A stretch of DNA of 64,000 bases from Paragonimus skrjabini miyazakii (lineage: Eukaryota > Platyhelminthes > Trematoda > Plagiorchiida > Troglotrematidae), in the NCBI GenBank assembly GCA_014338405.1, contig JTDE01022235.1, forward strand, positions 46,957 through 110,956, in the 5' to 3' direction. The notes beneath the pieces are model-generated. The model did not search any database. It was not told the origin of the DNA and saw only the letters and a list, made by a program, of their open reading frames with translations. Made by a program: the position numbers and the translations under genes. Shown here in pieces: positions 52,501 to 61,500 of the stretch (its first letter is position 1; each line of letters begins with the position of its first letter).

Positions 52501-55500
52501 AGGGAATCGATCGATCTTTTCAAGTCAGTCACTGCACAAAGATGCAGGCGGTTTATCTCCTTGAAAACATTGTTGATTCTCAAATGGGTTAAACCGTGAT
52601 TCGCATCCTCTTGCAGCAACTCATTTATATATACGTGCAGATTCGGGATGGCTAAGTATCTTCTACCCCATGTTCAACCTGTCCTGTTTTTGAAGGTACG
52701 AATCATTCATGTTGGATGAATACGTGTTTTGCAAAATAAGTTTGTCTATTAACGTCACAATATCGTTCAGCTTGTATGTGTTTTAGTGCCATAGTGTTGA
52801 GCTTGTATACAGTTGGCGCTAAGGAACGGGTGGTACTATTAGGTAGTTTTGGCTGAAGTGTTTTAAATAGACCTTTACATGGCAAGTTGAGAGTGGCACT
52901 GCCAGCTATTTTTATACCAATGCTCACGTCCAACATGAACTGGCTGATGAAGGTGTCCGAATTCGAAAATTGCTTTCACGTGAGAGTAGTGCTTAACTTG
53001 GGCCGAATTCAAAAGCTGTACAAATGTTTATCACTTATTTGCTTTCACATGTACTCACTTTAGTGTTGGTACTATATTTATGCGGTTCATTTTGTGTTGT
53101 TCAGCGGAACAAAACAAACATTATATCTATCAGCAACCGATTTCCATTCATGCAGTTTTAACCGTTTCAGATAATGTATGTTACTGCCACGACGCCTTAC
53201 ATCTTCATGTTTATCCTACTTGGACGAGCTCTTAGCTTGGATGGAAGTCTGCACGGTCTACGTTACTATGTCATTCCGGACTGGAAGAAGTTAGCCACTC
53301 TGACGGTAAGTCTGCGACTGGACATCTCCCAAACTCGATAAACCTGCTGATACCCACGTGAATTGCGACAATGGATTCAGTGCTGGTTTTTTTTAATACA
53401 CTTCAAAGTTGTGTATAATACGAGACTAAAACTCGTCACTGTAAGTGTCAGAGTTGACAAATACAGTGGTTCAAATGAAAATCTTTCAATTAACCATCAA
53501 TCATTCGCCATCTAACTCAGTAGTTCTTTTGCCAAGTGTCGTGATACAGTAGCGACACAACCATGAAGAGTTCATTGGAATCTGTGTTATCTGATATCAT
53601 TACTTGAAGTTTGGAGGAAAACAACAAGACGGTACCCATTCAATGCTGTCCGACTTATAAGACTGAATTAAAAGGTAAACGCTGAATATATTTATCCATG
53701 AATACTTCAATTTCAGCTAGACAGATGGATTTTACTTCAGTGGACACAAAATAACAATATCACTCTTCCTAATATGTAAACTTAAAGACTATTAAACAAT
53801 CAAAGCGAGATATATCTTCTCATAGGAAGAGCATGTACACTGATCGATACTCAGAATTCAGCGGCTTTATTCCAAACCAGTACACAGGTGGACCAACCTA
53901 TACATTGCTTTATGAGGCTGGTTCAAATGGGACCTTCGTCTGTGCAAGCAAGGATGAGTAATTTCCAAACCCGAGTCTGAACCAGTTTACTCTGACGGAC
54001 GAATGTTTCGATTTCTGCTCTTATTAATTTTGAATATACTTACCAACGCTGCAATATGCCACACAATCTCTCAAATGATCGTTATGAGACATTGGCTGGG
54101 TTCCACTTTATTCACAAATGTATTCATTTATAATGACTATAAGCCTGACCAGGAAGTAAAATGATTCGATCTACCGCTCATCAAAACGGCGATGTTAATA
54201 AGCGCTGAAGAAGAAATCCTTCCACAGAATATACAAATGGATGTAAACGAAACTATGCAGAAGAACAAGAAATGTTTTGGAGGCTAACATGCCAATGATT
54301 GCAGTCGCTTGCCGTCTCGTATAAAGTTTCTAATGGGCGATTTGATTGCGCATGACGTCTCAAACTGAATAAAAGATGCCGATTCACTTTATTCAACATC
54401 ATTTTACTTACAATACTTGACGAAATTCAGGATAACAAAATCTGCTTACCGAAAATCGTAGATGTAGTCGAGGTTAGAAACTACAAGATCTATTTTTTTG
54501 TGTTAACCAGCTTAACCTTTCATAAGACTTTTGCAGAGTGATTTAAAATGCTAAGCCTGTATTACAACATTGTGTAAGGACCCTCACTTATCATTTAAAA
54601 GCTCTGTTCTTAGGTGTTCCCACCTCCAGAAGTGCTTGACTGAGTGATATTGACTTAAAACGTGAGGATTTGTTACACTACGAACCAGAAATGAATATCA
54701 TCGTAAGTCTTTTGTCCCTTCCTATTGGACGGTGAGATGCATGTGATTGGAAACAAGAGTTCTTGCTTTGAATGGTATAGTAGTAGATATACTTTTGTTT
54801 CAGAGCAATAAAAGGTTTATTCACCTCGTTGAATGTGATCGAACATCTAACAAGACTTATTGCAAGATTGCTCGTAAGACCAGCCGAAAAATCGTCTAAA
54901 CCACATTAAAAGGTCACCAAGCTACTGGGAGTTATCCGTGAGTATATACACGGTTGTTCCGGAGCTGATTACTGACAAGTGCGCGCATTTGCGTGGACGT
55001 ACACTGAAGGTGGTGTGTGTCATTTTTAGTTCGAGCCGGTTGAATGATGCTAACCGTTCTAGAACATACTTTTCTCAGCATTGTAAATAACTGTGAGCAT
55101 TGTCACAGAACATTTAAACGACTGTGTAGCTTTTCGTGTTAGCCATGTGACAGTATGACGTTGTGGAGAGTCGGCAGACGGAATGAATTTTTTCACGAGT
55201 TTCATCCGAATATATATCTACTCGTCATTCAGCTGGGATAAGGAGATAACATTTTGAATTGTGTTTGTTTCACCAACTTCAAATTTTGTTCCCGGCAGGT
55301 CATACAGTACTGAGTAGCCATTATTCGTTCACAAGCAACCATGGAAGTTAGTCAAGGCAGACGAAGATAATAAATGAAAAGAAACACCGAATGTCGCATT
55401 TCATCCGCATTATCGGTTGACAGTATCGCGGAAGCCTGTTTTCATATAAGCAGCGATTCAAAGAAAAGACCAAATGACGAAAGGTTATGTGTAATTTCTC

Positions 55501-58500
55501 AATTCAGTTAATATAAAACAGAACAAAAAATAGTTACTGATTCGCTGTACGAAGAAAACTTATGTTACGTATAATTGGTGTGTGTCGAGCCAAACTGACG
55601 AGACAAGTGACCACGGAATGTTAAACCTGATTGCGTACAATTTTCTGTCATGTATTCAAGCAGCAGTAATTTCTGCTGTTTTCAGGTTGTGCTGATGAAC
55701 CGACTACTACTAGTAGAACAGGACGGTATAAATAAAGATTTGAATATTATTATTTCGCAGCGGTAAAACCAGCAAACGTTTGGTAAAATGCACACAACAC
55801 AAACAGATGAATCAACCAGTACATTTCCAGCCGTTCACATGATAATCAGATAGTCAATTGATGACACATATATCACTACATCAACGTAATCTGTGCTCAT
55901 AAAACTGACTGACACACTTCCAGTTAGGCCTGACATAATCAGTGAACGGGAACTGATTGCCGAATCTCCCATGAGTTGAGTGACAACCAGTTTTGTTTTA
56001 ATATTTCCTATTCAAGTTCGTGACCAGCCCGGAAAAAGCCCCACTTTATACACCCGAATTACTCTGCTGTGCAACATTCGGTAAGTTTGTACACAAGCAA
56101 GCTTGAAACGCGGACAGGTAAATTAGCCACTCCACCGAATAGATTTAAGCTGACTGAAATTGCTCGTTCACAACACATAAGACGGACGACGACTGAAAAA
56201 TCTGCACATCCACAACCACACTGCACCACAAACGGTTACATAGTGATCACACACGACAATACATTAGTGGTTCACACCGATGCCTAACTGCCACACGAAC
56301 AGGAAGAAAAAGCGAACCTTGTATAGAAAGAGAAAAGAAAAAAAGAAGCAGACAGGAAGTTATGTCCACATTTAAATATTCAATATCAAGATGCTTGCGC
56401 TTCGCAAACAGAACCGAACTCTAAGCGAAAGTAAGGCGTCATCCGGAAGACAGCTTCCCTACCGATTTCACTGCCCCGCGTCATTAAATGCACTCACTTC
56501 AAAGACAACCCTGACAAATAACTACATCATTGTTAGGAGACGCATCTTCTAACGAAGCAGCAAAGGCAAATCACGTCATATCGATCGATCGATCCGGCTT
56601 CGAGGGAATTGATACATTTAAATTCACTCGGTTGAGCAAACTGATACAGTTAATCAGATTGCAGCTGCACGACCGAAAGCCTGTACGTTATCTGAGCTGT
56701 TTTCTCGCGTTCACTCTCGGCCATGTACGGTACTTACTTCGCCCTATAAATTTAGAACCTCTGTTGTCTAATTCTGACTCGTCTCATCCTCCCAATAAAC
56801 GTTGTTGCCGCACCTATACTTCTTCTCGGTTCTGGGGGCAAACGATTGAGCTCGTATTGAGGGACGATCCAATAATCGTTCACATCAATGAGCCCGATTG
56901 GTCGCCATCTCACTTAACGTTTTCAGTCACCGACTTCATGAGTCGCGAGGGCCCCAGCCTGACAGACGAACTCGATGTACGTTGACCAACCCCTTCGTGT
57001 GCGATTTCACTTCCCCGTAACACGTCATCATTTGTCCACCTCACATCTTACGATAGTTGGCCCCCGCATCGGCAAGCAGCGCTTTGTGTGACAGACTGTT
57101 GACCGGCATCCTTAGTACATGGCTTTAGCGCATGAGTTTGTGCACATGTAAGGATTTAATGAAAGAACTCGATTGACATTCATTACCAAATACCGACTTC
57201 CTAACCTCCTCGTCACTTACCTGCTGGTGCCACTCGACACGGGCGGTCAATATTCAAATACCTGAAGACGGTTGCATGTATGTGAAAACGAAATGGGATT
57301 TACACTAGCAAACAAAGCTGAGTATTCAAGATGTCTTCAGTATTGCAGAAGGCAAGTTGGTCTACGAGTATTGGTACCAGGTCCTACCAAGAATGGTTTT
57401 TCTACAAAAACAAACTTTCAAGGCCTAGGATATTCAAAGAAAGGTCTATTGTACTTTTACAGTGCAAGGAGTGGAAGGTGAGCTCACCTCTGCTGTCTCA
57501 AACGGTATGCGCATGCACTGTACAGCATGTAATCTTTAGCAGTATGAATGACGAGTGAATTGTTCCGTTATTAGTTGAAAAGTGTCAACAGAGAATTTTT
57601 AAAGAAACGACGAATAAAAATGGATGCTACTTAACAACCTCTCACAGGGGTGTTGCTTTGATTGATAGCAAGCCCACCTTTTTGTCAGGGGTACGACTTT
57701 CAATTGGTAACATCCGGATGTTGAATTCTTGCGACCATTCAATAGTAATTATAAAAAATATTTTTTGAAGTATATAGCCTTTATCAACTGGTAGTAGCGG
57801 ACTCTTTGATAAAAACTAACTAACTGGCTCCTCTGTCCTTTCCGCCTCTGTTCCTTTCTAGTCAAGGCAGTAAAATATAAATGAAGATAGCGAATGTCCA
57901 TGGCCAAACAAACCAATGCAAAATCAGTTTTCGCAATCGAATATAGTAATGGATAGTGACTGCAAAGACACGAACAAACTTGAAAAACTTTGAAGGATGA
58001 AATTGAGATAATCACTCAAATTTGTTGACGGCAAACGGACACTGAAAACGCGGTGGAATAGAGTTATTAGGCGAAAAAGGCACGGATACTACAGGACGAA
58101 AGAGGGTTTCCCTTGAGAAGGAGATCATACATCAAATATTTGCTCTGGTGAACATTATCGTTGATATCCTATGTAACCACTTTGGACAATAGCTACCGGA
58201 TCAAGAAATTCTCATTAAAACCACCAGCTGTATTCGGGAAGATAAGCTGTTGCTGCACTCCACTGCCTAACAATGGTAGCACATAACTGTCGGTCTTTTG
58301 TAAATGAACGTGTGGAAGTAAAACATAAGCTGCCTTTTATTGAGACTTTCGAACAGTGTCATTTCATGAACATTTCGAACTCTATTACCTGTTATTTCTC
58401 AATAAAATGTACCCATATTGATTGGGGAAAGTGGGATATAAACGAGGCCTTATAACTGATGACCCCAATACCCAAACAAGTCACACACAAGTCTCTAATC

Positions 58501-61500
58501 AGTATGCTAGTAGGTACCTGTTGTATCGTAAATCAGAACGCAAGGCAGTCCTAACCAACGTAAACAGCATGTATGCAAATTGACCAAGACATAACACGTG
58601 ACATTAAACAGTCAGCGAGTTAGAGTTAAACCAATCATAGTCGCGATGTATCACGCGAGTGTTAATAGCCAATCAGATACGAAGTGAACGTTTTTGGCAC
58701 TGCAATGGATGTACACACACACACAAACAAACAACAGTACCTGACTCCTGTAACTTCAGGGATTAACAATCTTTGCGAAGAACTTAATACAACTGAAGTT
58801 AAACAAACAAATTTATCAGAAGACAACAGTAGATGATCTTTTACCATTTGACGAAGTGTTTGATTTCATTAACTGGGTACCATCCTCAAACGAAGACAGC
58901 ATTTCGCTTGATTCGCTGCTGTCATCACTTGATCATCCAAGGATAAACAGTTTTTCCATAAAACCCTTTCAGCTGGCTATTGAACAGAAGATTTTAATCC
59001 CTTTATAACCATTTAAGATCGTGTCTATTTTACGCATAGTTTGTGAGAATATCTTTTAACCACCGTCCTCACAAGCGTTATCTTGACGTTTGTCTGAAGA
59101 ATTAACGCAAGGGATATTTCTCAGTTAAATGCCATACTACTCATTGGCAACCAATCATTATTAAATGTTAATTCTGTTTTAGGTTTGGGCAGATGCAGGA
59201 TCACAGATATTTTTCAGTTATTCTATCAGCCTTGGCTCATTAACCGCTCTTGGAAGTTACAATCCGTTTCGACACAACGCCTTCCGGTAAGCTTTTGGAG
59301 ACTGTTCTATATTTCGTGCTAATTAAAGCTCAGAGATATTTTAAGATTTTTTGCTCCCTTACTCACGCAATCGAAATACTAAACGACCGTATTACTAGTG
59401 AGTAACTTAGTCAGTTTGATGACTTAGATGGAACCTGGTTACAAAAATTACGGTGTCCGGCTAGATTCGACAGAAAAAGCATGCCCGAACCAGCTGAGTT
59501 AGGCCGAAGGCTGGGATATTTCACATCAAGTCTGCCAAACTGCCCATGTGTGATGCATTAGGTATAATGGTAAAAACTCACAATTAGTGTTACAATTTCA
59601 TGGCGTGAACTGTTTTGGAACTCCTGCCGGGGCAGTTAGTCCTCTAAATCATTTGGTAGATTCCATATGAGACAGTAGGACGGGTGGACGATAGGGTCTA
59701 TATGTGACATTTCTGAGCTCTTGGCCTGGCGTTGTAGATAAACTAGTGAAACAGTTACCGCTTTTAGGCATACTGTCAATGCCGCTTGATGGAATCCAGT
59801 CGAAGCCTTGATTTTTCATAGCTGGATCTCATCTACGTCAAGTGGTTACTGAGTATTAGGTTTAACGTGTCTAGTTTAACCTACTTCTACACCTGCTCAT
59901 GATATGCTGTGCACGTTGCGGGAAAATTATATAACACGACAGTCAACGTCATGTTGACGGTTAATTCATAAATCAGTGAAACCATTTGGTGAATACAGCC
60001 TCGTAGTTCCTGTTTGCAGTGCAAGGTCAGTATCTGAAACAAGTAGATCAGATACCAGGCGAAGGTCCATGTTGAGTAAAAGAAGTGTTAAACGGCTACT
60101 TTAGATTGTTATTTTGCTGAGTCTCGATAGCATCTTCATGTGTTCCGATATCACTTGTCATAATCCACTAGTGGCTTAAGATTTTCCTGGCTGCCTCCAG
60201 GGTAATTTGGACTGAGCGGATAACAGAAGCAATTGTGCTAGGAATTGAAACCGAATATCTTACTGGAGACCTAACGCCATGAGGTAATTTATATTGGCAA
60301 GCATTCAAGTCAACATGAATTCAACGAGACGCAAAATTCGCACCGACGAGTTAGGTCTATGTTCATGGAGCTGGAAATATATGCTCCATCTAGGTCACCT
60401 CTCTCATTTTCATTCTCAGAACGTACTTTGTCCATCGACCGTCCTGGAATTGACTGTGTTAGAATGACTGTTAATGTGAGTGTTCTCAAAGTACTAACAT
60501 TCAAATGTCAGGTTACAATTCTTATTGTGCCTGAGTCATTTGTTTTAGCAGGAGTGCATTGAAGGCATAAGGTAATAAATACAAACCAACTGAGTTATCA
60601 TCACTCGTCCATAAATCACAAAATGGGATGTTAAAACGGATTGGCCTAAATGCTGATATAACACAGCTTCGATAGTGATCCTCCGCAAATATCAAATTTC
60701 GATGGATCCCCTTCTATATGGCCATGTACATGTCTGATATTGAAAAGACCGAGACAATTCTATCTGTACCGTGACTATTACCAGTTTACTCTTACGAAAC
60801 ACTTTGAAGAGGTGATGTCAAGTTTAAGTGAATGCTACCTTGGCAAGTTGAGTTGTTCTAAGATTTCAACTGTTTCAGAAGAATTTCTATATCATTAATC
60901 TCCCTTCTTCTACCAACTTACTCTACCAGCTCGCTTAATCACTTTATCCTTGTTTGATGCAGATAATTACATGTATATATATATATATAATGGATCGCAG
61001 TGGTGATTCATTCTTGTGCATCTTGAAAAACCGGTCAATTCCGACAGTTCTAACTCTTTCCAACGCAATTGAATGAATCGGTCCGGCTTATTTCGTAAAT
61101 CTCAATGCTTTCGTCTTCTATGCAAACCAGATCGGAGCACGATTATAGTCTCACGTAAATTTAGACACTTCAATAAAGCACAGCGCTTTATTGTCAGTAA
61201 TCTTCCATCCAATGATATTCATTTCACATACGGACAACATGACTGAAGTAATGTTACTTGGAGCATTTCAAACAATCAGGAGCTGATGATGATCCAGGCC
61301 CATTCATCTGATCATAAAAGTTTCAGGCTGGCTTTTCTATATCTAACTGCCTTGGACAAAAGATTCTGACTCTAATGAAAATCCTCAATTACAATTTTCA
61401 CTCATGATAAAGCGGACAGTAACAGTCATACCGTTTTGGATTTCCCGGAAATCCAGCCCCATTTGTCATCAGATTGTGTCAATTTCTTAGATTCATTGTC

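Larger units (their letters stand above)
43586..53170. other. intron 4 (repeat-rich)
   Basis: 9,585 bp, phase 0. Holds the family A, D2, B3 and C5 repeats and the GAN-rich tract listed separately. The stretches 44166-45500, 46561-49200, 49461-51399 and 52011-53170 show nothing recognised, apart from a 30-bp echo of family E near 45393-45425. Confidence 0.7.

Noticed and set aside
56530..56985. 151-codon plus-strand frame
   Set aside because: It starts in the solo LTR and ends in family D sequence, crossing an insertion junction; no domain.
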